A DNA stretch of 60,000 bases from Takakia lepidozioides (taxonomy: Eukaryota > Streptophyta > Takakiopsida > Takakiales > Takakiaceae): the NCBI GenBank assembly GCA_030704615.1, contig CM060732.1, positions 72,399,053 through 72,459,052 on the forward strand, in the 5' to 3' direction. The notes beneath the pieces were generated by a model that ran no database searches, was not told the origin of the DNA, and saw nothing but the letters and a program-made list of their open reading frames with translations. This document shows positions 1 through 11,402 of this stretch, one piece after another. The first letter of the stretch is position 1; every line of letters starts with the position of its first letter. The position numbers and the translations under genes were made by a program.

Positions 1-457
1 TTTCAGCCCACCAGGGTACCAGAGACTCAGCTTAAATTGCCACATTGCTATGGCACAGCTGACAGCAATCTGGTGACATGAGGTCGAGTGTTTGGTCAAG
101 GGGTGGTATAGATAATCATGCTACAGAATGGGCAGGGGAGGAGGCAGGAATCTCTTCAAAGCTATTCAAAGCTTACCAGTAGTTCTCTGCCTATGACAAT
201 CTTTGTGTGGGACAGATACAGAATAATTTTAGCCCCACCCTACCATATTTCTCCTTTACTCTTCTGTCTCTGTCAATTTACTCCACAATCACCTTAGTAC
301 CACAATGAGGGCCACCACAATGGGTACATTCTGGGGCTATAGACACTCGAAATTTTCTGGGAGGTTTATTGAAATCAGTGACCCAGTTAATCATTGAGCC
401 ACACATGTTGTTGCTAAACCCTGTTCTTTCTTCACCTATACTCTCTTTGTGGTGCAG
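1..457. other. Probable intron and upstream sequence of the first PPR gene
   Basis: No coding exon is recognisable here. The stretch ends in a pyrimidine-rich tract followed by an AG at 456-457 that fits a 3' splice site for the PPR exon starting at 458, so it is most simply the last intron of a gene that begins outside the window. No repeat or RNA gene was seen. Confidence 0.4.
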
Positions 458-1742
458 GAACATTGAGATTTTTTGTTTGCTAGAGGAAATGCAGAGGTGG
501 GGTACTGAGCCTGACTCTGTGACATTCTGTATCCTCATAACTTCCATGAGAAAGGGGAAGCACACACTAAAAGATGTCTGGGCTATCTATGAGGATATGA
601 TAACGAGAGGAGTGATCCCTGAAGTCGCAGTCTTTGGCTCACTTATTAAAGCATTTTGTGATGCTGGGCATCGGGATGAGGCTCTTCTAGTTACTGAGGA
701 GATGGAGAGGTTGGGAATACGTCTCAATATTGTTATCTACAACACTCTGATTGATGCCTATGGGAAGGCAGATCAGATGGAAGAGGCGGAGGGTTTGTTG
801 GTAGAGATGAAAGAGAAGGAGTTACATCCAAATGAAACCACATATAATTCTCTCGTCCATGGTTATGGCCTCGCAGGACAATGTGAAGTGGCTGAGGCCT
901 TGCTACGAGAGATGGAGGCTGTAGGGTTGAAGCCAGATGTGGTCACCTACACAGCACTTATTTGTGCATATGGAAAGCGGAGGCTCAGTGAAAAAGCAGC
1001 GAATGTGTTCTATCAAATGCGCAAGATTGGGATAGCCCCGAATGCCTACTCCTACACTGCACTCATTCATGCATACTCGGAGGGTGGTTGGCATGAGAAG
1101 GCTGCTCTTGCTTTTGAAAGCATGCAAAGAGAAGGCCACAGCCCCAGTGTGGAGACCTATACAGCGCTGTTGGATGCATATCGGCGTGTTGGGGATATCA
1201 AAATGGTTAAAGAGGTTTGGAAGGCTATGAGAAGTGACGGCTGCATGGGAACACGGGTAACTTTCTTGACCCTAATGGATGCATTTGCAAAGCAAGGTCA
1301 GTTTCGAGACGCCAGAGACACAATCTTTGAGTTTGGGAAATTGGGCTACCAGCCTGATGTAATGGTCTACAACATGCTGCTGAATGCATATGCTAGAGGT
1401 GGACAGCATGATAGAGCTCCAGATATCATGAAGGAGATGAGGGCAGCTGGCTTCAACCCTGATGCTTTCAGTTACTGCACCCTGATCTATTCCTTTCTCC
1501 GTGTACGTGACTTCACCAAGGCCTTCAAATATCATGATGAGATGTGCACGAAGAGGAAGAAACCCGACCCCAAAACCTATGCAAAACTGAGAGCTATTCT
1601 CAAAGCATGCCTGCAAAAGAAGAGAGAGAACAACAAAAGGGCTGAACTGGGCCAGCGTCTCAAACAAGAGGGGCAAAACACTGAGAAGGTTAAGTCTTTC
1701 TGGAAACACAAGCGGCGCCACAGCCGTCGTTTGATTTCATGA
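458..1742 (+). CDS. EMB1006: EMB1006-like P-class PPR protein, C-terminal exon
   Basis: This is the 3' coding exon of a P-class pentatricopeptide repeat protein. About 11 successive 35-residue repeats can be read (for example VTYTALICAYGKRRLSEKA), followed by a basic tail containing FWKHKRR. The repeat core with VRDF, then PDPKTYAKLRAIL and the FWK tail match what I remember of Arabidopsis EMB1006 (At5g50280), a chloroplast PPR protein needed for embryo development; P-class PPRs bind organelle RNA. The exon is entered from an intron (AG at 456-457) with one base of a split codon, so the N-terminus and transit peptide lie upstream of the window. The last roughly 460 bp are duplicated downstream. 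The family call is near certain; the EMB1006 orthology rests on remembered sequence. Confidence 0.75.
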
Positions 1743-1991
1743 GCTTCCATCTTGCTACTTTTGTACTGAACAATTTGCATTGTCACGTAGCTACTTGCAT
1801 ATTTGGGGAGACGTGTGCATTCATATTGAGATTTGTGATGCATGGCAGCGGTTCACATGGGCTCTGGTATATTTTTCCCTGGTTCATCATCCGCCAAAAA
1901 TGTGGCCTGCATTATTCGAGCCCAGTGAGTAGGCAATCCAGGTCAACCGCTAGCTTGTGAGCTATATCTTCATGAAGAGGATCAACTCTTT

Positions 1992-2576
1992 GTGGTTGAT
2001 AGAAAAGTATTACTTGAGCTGGGAAAGAGAATCAGGACACGGAGAAAAGGCCAAGTTACCCGTGTTCCCATGCAGCCGTCATTTCTCATAGCCTTCCAAT
2101 TTTGCGTACAACGTGCATTTGCAAAGCAAGGTCAGTTTCGAGACGGCAGAGACACAATCTTTGAGTTTGGGAAATTGGGCTACCAGCCTGATGTAATGGT
2201 CTACAACATGCTGCTGAATGCATATGCTAGAGGTGGACAGCATGATAGAGCTCCAGATATCATGAAGGAGATGAGGGCAGCTGGCTTCAACCCTGATGCT
2301 TTCAGTTACTGCACCCTGATCTATTCCTTTCTCCGTGTACGGGACTTCACCAAGGCCTTCAAATATCATGATGAGATGTGCACGAAGAGGAAGAAACCCG
2401 ACCCCAAAACCTATGCAAAACTGAGAGCTATTCTCAAAGCATGCCTGCAAAAGAAGAGAGAGAACAACAAAAGGGCTGAACTGGGCCAGCGTCTCAAACA
2501 AGAGGGGCAAAACACTGAGAAGGTTAAGTCTTTCTGGAAACACAAGCGGCGCCACAGCCATCGTTTGAAGTCATGA
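1992..2576 (+). pseudogene. Second copy of the PPR 3' end, chimeric 194-aa frame
   Basis: The second tandem unit keeps an open frame for the last three or so PPR motifs and the basic FWKHKRR tail. About 40 residues encoded by the duplicated 3' flank, starting MVDRKVLL, are fused in frame at its N-terminus. It has no transit peptide and too few repeats for a normal PPR protein, so I treat it as a duplication by-product. A short expressed protein cannot be excluded, because the frame is intact. Confidence 0.6.
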
Positions 2577-3303
2577 GCTTCCATCTTGCTACTTTTGTAC
2601 TGAACAATTTGCATTGTCACGTAGCTACTTGCGTATTTGGGGAGACGTGTGCATTCATATTGAGATTTGTGATGCATGGCAGCGGTTCACATGGGCTCTG
2701 TGGTATATTTTTCCCTGGTTCATCATCCGCCAAAAATGTGGCCTGCATTATTCGAGCCCAGTGAGTAGGCAATCCAGGTCAACCGCTAGCTTGTGAGCTA
2801 TATCTTCATGAAGAGGATCAACTCTTTGTGGTTGATAGAAAAGTATTACTTGAGCTGGGAAAGAGAATCAGGACACGGAGAAAAGGCCAAGTTACCCGTG
2901 TTCCCATGCAGCCGTCATTTCTCATAGCCTTCCAATTTTGCGTACAACGTGCATTTGCAAAGCAAGGTCAGTTTCGAGACGGCAGAGACACAATCTTTGA
3001 GTTTTGGAAATTGGGCTACCAGCCTGATGTAATGGTCTACAACATGCTGCTGAATGCATATGCTAGAGTTGGACAGCATGATAGAGCTCCAGATATCATG
3101 AAGGAGATGAGGGCAGCCGGCTTCAACCCTGATGCTTTCAGTTACTGCACCCTGATCTATGCCTTTCTCTGTGTACGGGACTTCACCAAGGCCTTCAAAT
3201 ATCACGATGAGATGTGCAAGAAGAGGAAGAAACCCGACCCCAAAACCTATGCAAAACTGAGAGCTATTCTCAAAGTATGCCTGCAAAAGAAGAGAGATTG
3301 TAC

Positions 3304-6300
3304 TCATAAGACGTTGTTTGCCGTAGCCTTGTAGCCATTGACCCCGCGCCCAGTTTGAGCGGGAACAAAAGGGACAGAACCTACCTCTGTCAGGGGCTGA
3401 CGTTGGTAGTAAGACTTACCTCCATATAAAGAATTAATCCGGGTTTTCCAGATATCCTCTAGAAATCCCTTCACACAAACATCAATCTGCTGTGTGTGAT
3501 TTGCCCAAAAACTAGGCCTCAGGAGGGCCTGGGCTTTTGGCTCAGCCTTGAGACTTTCAAAGTTGGTAAACAGGGGTACAGGCACAATTCCCTTAATAGA
3601 TTTGAAGAGAGCGTCTCTTTGGTGAGAGAACCCCGGACAGTGTATCAGAAAATGAATACTGTCTTCAGATTGCCCACACAACGGGCAATTGCACTCTCCC
3701 TTTCCTCTCTGCTTCTGTTTGCTGTTCAAAGGTAGGCTTCCTGCCCTGAGTTTAAATTTCAGTCTAGTGCCGAGAGTGGGTAGACCCTTGAGGTCATCCA
3801 AGATGTCCTCCCCCATGTCACAGACTGGAAACAAGTTCAGGGAAGTTTTCTGCCTAACTTCATTTTCATCAGACAATCTCATGGCAACAGACATGGCTGA
3901 GGACACTACAGCCTCTAAGTCAGATTTATCCAGCAGGGTCAAGACTTGCGGATCCAGGTCCAGGTCCTTGAGGATCTCTTCTACTCTCTTCTGCCAGGAC
4001 TTAGCCTCTTTGACAGGGCGGTCCTGTTTCCAAGATATAGAGTCGATTAACTTAGGATATCTGGTGTTGGGCATATGTTGCAGCTGACCCCACCATCTGA
4101 CCTTGAATTCATCTCGTTGGGAGCTTAAGGACGGAATGCCAAACTCACCCCGAACAGCCACATTGGCTGTTTTGGAGCATGCTGACATACACTCCTTAAG
4201 CATCCCCACTTGAATGGATTCTAGAGACTTAGCCTGGTTGGAGTTATCAACCCATATAGCAGATCCGTACTCCAAGGCAGGTCTAATAACGCGACAAAGC
4301 ATGGTTTTCTTAACCTCAGAGTTGACCCCTCTGCAGTGGAAAAATTTAGTGAGCCCCAGAGCTTTGCCCTTGCCAGTTTGAACAACTTTCCGGATATGTG
4401 CATCCCAATTACAATTGGAGGAGAACTCAACGCCCAGGTAAGTGTAGGAAGGGAGGACCGGGATCTCTTGGCTACCCCACTGCCACTTGAGATCACTTCC
4501 TCCCTCTCCTCTGTCGTTGAATGCTACCACTGCACATTTGCTGACATTAGCCTCTAGCCCCCAAAGATCAAAGTATCTCTTCGCGCAATCAATCAACTCC
4601 TGGAGATTGGTTGGAGTCTCCCCTATGCCTGCGAAGTCATCCGCAAACATAAGGGCTGGTATGGTGGTATCACCCACCCTTAACCCAAATCCCTCACTTT
4701 CCACATCCTCGAGGAGTTGATTGATGAAAACATTGAAGAGCAGAGGGGAGAGAGTACATCCTTGAGCTACACCTTGGTCTATGTCAAAGAAGTTGGACTT
4801 CTGTCCGTTAACAGTGACACAGCTTTTGGTGTGAGCATACAAGTTGTGGACAACTCTCCACATCTTTCCCTTGATCCCACAAGACCAGAGGCGGAACCAT
4901 AGGCCTTCCCTCCACACTGTGTCATAAGCCTTTTTGACATCCAGGAAAAAGACATAAGTGGGTTTCCCTTCTTTTTTCCTTCCCTGGATAATCTGGCTTA
5001 GAGTGAAGATATGATCCACACAGCCCCTGTTTCGCCGAAAGCCAGCTTGGCCTTCGTGGAAACAACCTCTGGACTCCAGATCAACCTCGAGACGAGTACT
5101 TATAACTCTGCAGAATGTCTTGCCAACAGCATTGAGGAGCGTGATGCCACGGTAGTTCCCCGGTTCTTCTCTGTCACCCTTCTTGTATAGATTGACAATG
5201 ACCCCCTGTCGCCAGCGAAAGGGGATCATTTCAGTGTTCCAGATAAGGTTAAAGAGGAGAACTAGGGCCTCTATCATGGGATCGCCACCGTGCTTGATAA
5301 GCTCGTTGACAATACCATCAGGTCCACCAGCTTTATATCCATTTAAATGTTCAATTGCTTCCACAATCTCAGAAGAACTAATGGGAGCATTATAAGCCAT
5401 TGAAATATACTCCAGTTCATCAGGGCTGTTTTGAATCATAGGAACAGTTTTTCCAACTGTGTCCCTCCATTCAGCAGAAGACCCCTCACTGTTAGACCTA
5501 GAAGTTCTGCCAAGGATACTGTAGTGAGTTTCAAAGGTTTTGACAATGTCAACCGATGAAGTCACCACTGCACCTTTAGTAGTCTTCAGCGCTTGTACTT
5601 GCTGACCGTTTTTCGGTTTGTACAAACGTTGAAGGGCCAACCAGAATTTCTTGTCATTACCACCATGGTGGTTTGAGTTTATTTCACTGTATAACTTGTC
5701 CCAGTATAATTTCTTCTGAGACCTAACAAGCTGATTGATATCTTTACGGAGCTGGTATTACCTCGCCCACAATTCTCTGTTGGTTTCCAAATTGCAGCAC
5801 TCTTTATAGAGGGCTCGTCTCTCAGCTATCTTGAGTTTAATCTCATTAGTCCACCAATTAACTGCTCTACCGCAGACAATTAGTTTCCTCCCAATGATCT
5901 TGTCAGCCACGGAGGAAACGAAACTCTCCCAAGAGTCCACTGCTCTTTCGACTTCATTTCTTGCGTTAACAGAGCGTGACTGAAGTTCTTGGAGCGATTG
6001 GACAAAATGAGGGAGAGCCTCTTGCAAGGCCTGGACGTACTCAGCCTTGACCTCCTCATTGTGGAATTTTTCTATGCGCCACTTCCGAATCGAACGTTTC
6101 ACAGATCTCTTGGTGGTGGGAAAACACCTTTTGATCTCAGTCCAAACCAGGAAGTGGTCAGAGGTACCAATATCAGTTCTGTCGATCAACACATTGGCAC
6201 ACTGGGGGAACAAAATTTTGTCCATTATGATATAGTCCACAATGGAACGTTCCCCAGTTTGGGGTTTCTCACGAGTCCACTGCACATGGTCACCTCTTGT

Positions 6301-6942
6301 CCTGTTATTCAAGGTCAAAAGCTGAAGCTCTTCTAGACAGTTGATTAACTGTCTGCCATTAGAATTCAGCTCGTCCTCACCAAAAGGTCCAATGATATCG
6401 TCCTGATGGGCATTGAAGTCCCCCAATAGTACCACCTGACCTTTGGCAAGGAACGAAGCACAGTCCAGCTTTACATCTTCGAAGGCCTTGTCTGCGTCAG
6501 CACTAAGGGTCCCCTCTGTGGGCATGTAAACACAACCAACAAAGAGGTCCTTTGTACTCATGCCGCCCTTCAAATTCAGTTTTAGCCAGATACTATGCTC
6601 GTACCTCAAACCCTTGTTGATAATTTCACAATTGTCAAACAAGAAATCACGGACAAAGAATCCAACCCCTTTTTGACCGCGTTTGGCAGAGGCTGCCTTG
6701 AGAGTACACATCTTACCTGCCCATTTATAACCAATGACATCTCCAACCAGTTTATCCGACGTTTCCCATGTTTCTTGCCCAGCACAGATATGAATATCAT
6801 TAGTCCGAAGAACTTGTCCCACTTCAAGTTGTTTCCTTTGGTTGGTCAACCCTGAGAAGTTGAAAGTGGCCAGCCGCAAGCCAGCCCTTTGCGTGTGAAT
6901 TGTTTGTCGTCTAGGTAGCTTGTGATTGCTCCTGACGGCCAA
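3304..6942 (-). pseudogene. LINE ORF2: endonuclease-reverse transcriptase with one nonsense codon
   Basis: A frame of 1,213 codons is open except for one TAA (5758-5760), which separates a 394-residue endonuclease part from an 818-residue reverse transcriptase part. Endonuclease signatures: GQETWE, LLGDFNAH and TSDHFLVW. Reverse transcriptase signatures: GNYRGITLLN, QAGFRRNRGCVDHI, FLDVKKAYDTVW, GVAQGCTLSPLLFN and the catalytic FADD (about 4.64 kb), then a zinc knuckle C-x2-C-x7-H-x4-C near the C-terminus. The enzyme would nick target DNA and prime reverse transcription on it. No ATG opens the frame; it overlaps the end of ORF1 in another frame, so its start is unresolved. Confidence 0.9.
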
Positions 6943-7818
6943 CCGTTCTGCAAAGGGGGGACAGTTACCCCATGTGTAGATTTTGCTCGTCTTGTGTAAA
7001 CTTTGAGAATTGGTAAACCATTCAGGGTACCAAATCTTTCAGTTACACGACGCACAGGCTCCGCACACATAGGGGCAGATTGTCCGTCAGACTGCTTGGG
7101 GACAATTACCCCGTGTATAGATTTTGCTCGTCTTGTGTAGACTTTGAGGATTGGTAAACCATTTAGAGTACCAAATCCTTCAGTTACAACGTTCAGGCTC
7201 TGCACACTTAGGGACAGATTGTCCATCTGACGGCTTGGGGACAATTACCCCATGTATAGAATTTGTTCGTCTTGTGTAAACCTTGAGGATTGGTAAACCA
7301 TTCAGAGTACCAAATCCTTCAGATTCAGGACGTTCAGGTTCCGTACACTTAGGGGCATCTTGTCCTTCTGGCTGTTTGGATTCAACCTCATCCAGAGCAT
7401 CAAACCGATTAGAAACTCTCAAGTTGAAGTTGTTGCCCTTGGTTGTCTTCCTAGAGCGCCCCATTGAATCACCAATGTCTAAGACCGCTCTCAAGGGACG
7501 AACTTCTTTGAGATTGAATTGATGCGGGACTCTATTAGAAGCACTTTTGGTCATTGCAACCTTCAACGTACCCCTGTTATCAAGTCTCGAGATGGTACCA
7601 TTAGCCATGAAATCCAAGCCTAAGCTAGAGCATGTAGTTTTAAAGGACACATCGTCCATCCTGGGATTCACCCCAAAAACTACACATGAAGCCCTAGATT
7701 TGGCATAAGTAACCAATTCCCAGGGATCACCCTGAGGAGTGTTGATGTTGATAGGAGCTAAATTTTTTATTGTGTTCGCAGGCCATAAGTTTAAGCACAG
7801 GAACCAACCCGAGCCCAA
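6846..7818 (-). pseudogene. LINE ORF1-like protein, frameshifted
   Basis: Upstream of ORF2 two overlapping frames (7818-7180 and 7244-6846) together give an ORF1-like protein of roughly 300 residues. The first part is non-repetitive; the last part consists of three tandem repeats of about 46 residues centred on GFGTLNGLPILKVYTRR. The switch of frame falls in the second repeat, where a 2-bp deletion relative to the first is visible. No zinc knuckle or RRM could be recognised, and no in-frame ATG opens the first frame, so the start is uncertain. Confidence 0.6.
6957..7375 (-). repeat. Three tandem ~140-bp repeats inside LINE ORF1
   Basis: Three consecutive units begin at about 6957, 7098 and 7237, each starting GGGGACA(A/G)TTACCCC on the plus strand and spaced 141 and 139 bp. 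The 139-bp unit breaks the reading frame. The units encode near-identical peptides, so the array is an intragenic coding minisatellite. Confidence 0.85.
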
Positions 7819-8381
7819 GTGCCGAGTATGCTAGACAGAGCATACGACTGCCCAATTTGGGCGGAGGGGCTGCCCCCAAGCGGTAGGAGTCCGCTTGTTA
7901 CCATTCAGAGATCACACTCCAGGGAGTTGCAGGGAATGCCTGCGTAGGCATATTCTAAAGAGGGAAAGGCCCCAAGCTTTCCAACTAAATCCAATGCACT
8001 ACCTTACCTGAAGCAAAGCGCTTCAGGTCGAAACAAACAAGGACACGAGGTCACAAGGTTGGCATTTAGTCACAGAAACATTAATGTACTCCCGGTTCAA
8101 GTCCACCCAATGTCAATAGGCTTCCTAGAGGACAGGGAGAGAGCAAAAGAAGAGAGAGAACAACAAAAGGGCTGAACCGGGCCAGCGTCTCAAACAAGAG
8201 GGGCAAAACACTGAGAAGGTTAAATCTTTCTGGAAAGACAAGCGGCGCCACAGCCATCGATTGATTTCATGAGCTTCCATCTTGCTACTGTTGTACTGAA
8301 CAATTTGCATTGTCACGGAGCTACTTGCATATTTGGGGAGACGTGTGCATTCATATTGTGATTTGTGATGCGTGGCAGCGA

Positions 8382-9027
8382 TTGATGGAGCTTGAGGGGT
8401 TTAAGGTTGTTTTGAGACACAATCATGTACACTTTCCAAGCTCAAAAGTTGGAAAGGCCAACTAAAGGCCGAGAGTGAGTCCATTTCATTTGATACAACA
8501 ATAAATGCATTGTCGGAAAATACATGTACATCTGTGCACCAATCGCATGACACAGTTGACATATTGACAAAGCACAATGAGCAAAATCTATTGCAGTAGA
8601 TGATTTCACCACTTGAGCACCCCAGCAGGTGGGGTCCTGATATGACCCAACCCACAAGAGTAGCAGAGAAACCTCACTTCAAGACTGATACCGTTCTGAA
8701 GGAAACATGGAAATGCACAAAGATTTGTAAGCGGTCCCCATTGGGAACTCTGTCATTGAGCGATTGCAGAGGGGCAACCAAAAGACACTAATTGATCCCA
8801 GGAAAGCAGACTCTATCAGATATCCTTGATCTGGCCTGCTGGCCCTCATGGTGGGAACTGTATGTGCCCACAGTGACAGCATACATTTCGAGAAGTATCT
8901 TTGTAAGCACCTGTTTCGTGCCCAAGACCAAAATCAGGGGGGTTGTGGTACCCCCCATATAACCACCTGCACTAGACCTCCCTCATTTTTAACATGGGGA
9001 AACTTAATACAGCCTAAAAAGGGTTAA
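8382..9027. other. Intergenic, no feature recognised
   Basis: Between the end of the third PPR repeat unit and the stop codon of the carrier gene I see no coding frame, RNA gene or clear repeat. The right end is presumably the 3' UTR of the carrier gene. Confidence 0.5.
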
Positions 9028-11402
9028 CTACCGTCGCGGCTCCAACCCAGAAGGCACTGTCCAATTCATTAGGTTGCGAAGCTCATCGTAGAGGACAAGA
9101 ATGAGGGCTGCTCCAGTACCTCGAACCATGTTTGTCACCGCCCCCTTATAAAAGGCCAAAACTCCCTCCATTTGGTAGATCTTCTTCCAGCAATCAAGTG
9201 TGTTATCATACATGTGTTTTTCAAGACCCGACTGCATCATCATGCGGCGCCGCACAGTATCCAGTGGATAAGAGATCAGGCCAGCTGATGTGGTCACTGC
9301 CTGGGCAATCAGCCAGCGTTTCCAAAAGGAGAGTTTAGAGTCCTTGGAGAAAACATCCTTCGCTGTATCAAAACCCCCAAAGTAGACACTCCGGTGTACG
9401 ACCATACCATGGACAGAAGCAGGGAACCCGCGGTAGACTCCCCGAAGACCATCCTTGCGGTAGATTGTGCGGAGAAAGTCTGTGAGCCCTTTGAACTGCC
9501 GGGCATCACCACGCCCTATGTCGGCTGCCAACCGAGTATGGGCAATATCCAAAGGATAAACAAACACCAGGCTCGTGCAACCTGCCATAGCACCTGCCAG
9601 AAAATTGGCCGGTGCTCGGGCCAGTGTGCCCTCCTCAAAGCTCTTACCTGATGTCAGCATGGCCTTGTAAAAATCCTGCATGAACAACGAACTCCCTGCC
9701 TTAGTAGCTTATATTCAAGAGAGAATAAGGGCTGACCAGCAACAACAAAGACCAAAATGATTAGGCAGCTATTTGGCCTGGCAATTCAAGTAAGAACGAT
9801 CACCACCTCTGACTAGCAAGTTGAAAGCATTTGACAAAAAGAGCAGCTAAGCCATCAACAGTGACTACATAAAGTCCATGTGGGGAGGTTTAGTCCTTGT
9901 GTTCAACTGACAAGTGGTTAGAACTAGTGTTGACTAGCGAGAAAACATTGAAGAAAATTAGGGTTTCGGGCTGCAAGTGGGAACTGACTGAAGAGCGGGA
10001 GGGCTGTATGAAGTCCACAATGAGGGTCCCAGCTGCAGTCTTTTGGCTTCTGTACCTATGATTGTACTGATTTTCCTGGTGGAGTCTGCACTGTACGGTA
10101 GGCAAGCATTCACAGCAGGACACACCAAAAGAAAGACCTTTATATTGATCTGAAGAGACAGCAGATGGATATGGAGGGCAGAAACATTCGTGCTTCTGCT
10201 GATGGTCCAAATGAAGTGTTGCCACTAAGATCACATGATGCTTTCGATTTCTGAGTTGGATGTGGATCGAGAACCTAGAGCTATGGTCAAACTGGTAACC
10301 AATCAGTGCAAATGTGCCACACAGTCCCTTACACAGAACATACGCAATGAACTGCCACAAAGGTAACCTTGTCTACACTGCAAAGTTGATAACACCAGAA
10401 CCAATAACGATTAGCCAAAACCTTCAACCTTGAATCTCCGCCTGAGCAGCACAAGTTATGAAGAGATAAACCTCTCAAGGCACCCTTTACAAAGTCTCAG
10501 CCTTGTTGTACCTCTAAATGGACCAGATTCCACATACTTTACAGGCCGAATCTACGGCGTTCAACATCATGTACATCAAGCTAACAATCAGGGGACCATC
10601 GTTCAGGGGAGCCGCTTCTGCCCGACGTTTTTCGTTCTTCAGAGTTAACCAAAATGGGCTTGCTTTCTCATCAGATTGACACGATGAAACGAAACAGGAC
10701 CTCCAAAGAAACGAGGAATGAAAAGAGAAGACAGCTAGAATTTAGAAAGGGAACAACTGCTCTGCTCACCAGCGAGGGTTTTAAACAAGGCAGCTAGACA
10801 GAGAACAACTGGTCACGAAAGGAAAGATTAAAGCTTCTAAGCTTAAATCACCATCGAAAGGACCTTATGTCATACAGAAGATGTATGATAACGAGGGGTT
10901 TAACATACAGTACCGAAAGCAAGGCTCTGCACTGCCACAGCAACAAAATGAGGAAGACGAGATGCGACCAGTGTATGCTGCATAGAGACCATGCCCCGTT
11001 TGCAACGAAGGCGGGGCAAGAGGAAAGTGACGGGACAGACGGAGAGGAAGTGCGTACGACCTTGAAAGCAAAATTGATGGCGAGCGAGGGATAGTACCGC
11101 ATGACACTGCTGGTGTTGCCACGCCAAAGTGACAGTACGCCCTCATTTTTCGCAATCCTCACTATGCAATCCAACAAACCCTTGTAGGGCAGATGCTTCC
11201 CCTCCCGGACGACCATGTTGCTGTCCTGTGTTTGCAAGAGCAGCTTCGCCCGCTCTACAGGGGCAACAATCGTGTGTGCCACACCTCCCATGAGTGCACC
11301 GGCCATCAGATCCCTCGGAAAATTGGTCCATGCTGCTTGCGTTTGCTCCCCTTGCTTTGCCCGATGTTGTCTCTCTGCTTGCACGTCTGGATCTAGAGCC
11401 AT
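9028..11402 (-). CDS. PM-ANT1: ADP/ATP carrier of the mitochondrial carrier family, PM-ANT1-like
   Basis: Two exons (11402-11061 and 9675-9028) join in phase 0 across a GT-AG intron of 1,385 bp to give 329 residues. All three carrier repeats are present with their P-x-[DE] signatures (APVERAK, YPLDIAHTR, YPLDTVRRR). The hallmark nucleotide-translocase motif RRRMMM lies at residues 256-261. Six membrane helices are expected, with exchange of ADP and ATP. The extended N-terminus without an obvious presequence, LAADIGRGDARQF and the overall pattern match remembered Arabidopsis PM-ANT1 (At5g56450), proposed to export ATP at the plasma membrane, better than the inner-membrane AAC1-3. The ATG at 11402 is the first in frame near the conserved start. 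A CT-rich leader lies upstream. Confidence 0.9.

Larger units (their letters stand above)
3298..8142 (-). mobile_element. Near full-length APE-type non-LTR retrotransposon (LINE)
   Basis: A 4,845-bp element on the minus strand is flanked by identical 15-bp duplications, GCAAAAGAAGAGAGA, at 3283-3297 and 8143-8157, both derived from PPR coding sequence. It has a leader of about 320 bp, an ORF1-like region, then an ORF2 with an apurinic/apyrimidinic-type endonuclease followed by reverse transcriptase and a C-terminal CCHC-type knuckle. Its 3' end reads ...ATGAGTACAAT with no poly(A) tail. Two more pieces of the same family lie at 26.3-26.7 kb and 35.46 kb. I cannot assign the clade by eye. ORF1 carries a frameshift and ORF2 one stop codon, so this copy is probably not autonomous. 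Confidence 0.95.
2828..8272 (+). pseudogene. Third copy of the PPR 3' end, split by a LINE
   Basis: The third unit has the same chimeric start as the second and its own substitutions (FEFWKLGY, ARVGQHD). It is cut at 3297 by the LINE and resumes at 8158 with the basic tail, ending at a TGA at 8270-8272. The 15-bp sequence at the cut is present on both sides of the element. The copy cannot make an intact protein. Confidence 0.85.
1281..8381 (+). repeat. Tandem triplication of the PPR gene 3' end
   Basis: A unit of about 835 bp, made of the last 460 bp of PPR coding sequence plus about 370 bp of 3' flank, occurs three times head-to-tail: 1281-2114, 2115-2950, and 2951-3297 continued at 8143-8381 after a LINE insertion. 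The copies differ at only a few positions, so the duplication looks recent. The third copy loses similarity at about 8381, inside the 3' flank. The breakpoint joins the 3' flank directly to the middle of coding sequence, so copies 2 and 3 lack the upstream PPR repeats. Confidence 0.9.

Noticed and set aside
3496-4087. Plus-strand frames within the LINE
   Set aside because: Antisense shadows of the reverse-transcriptase frame; the domains are all on the minus strand.
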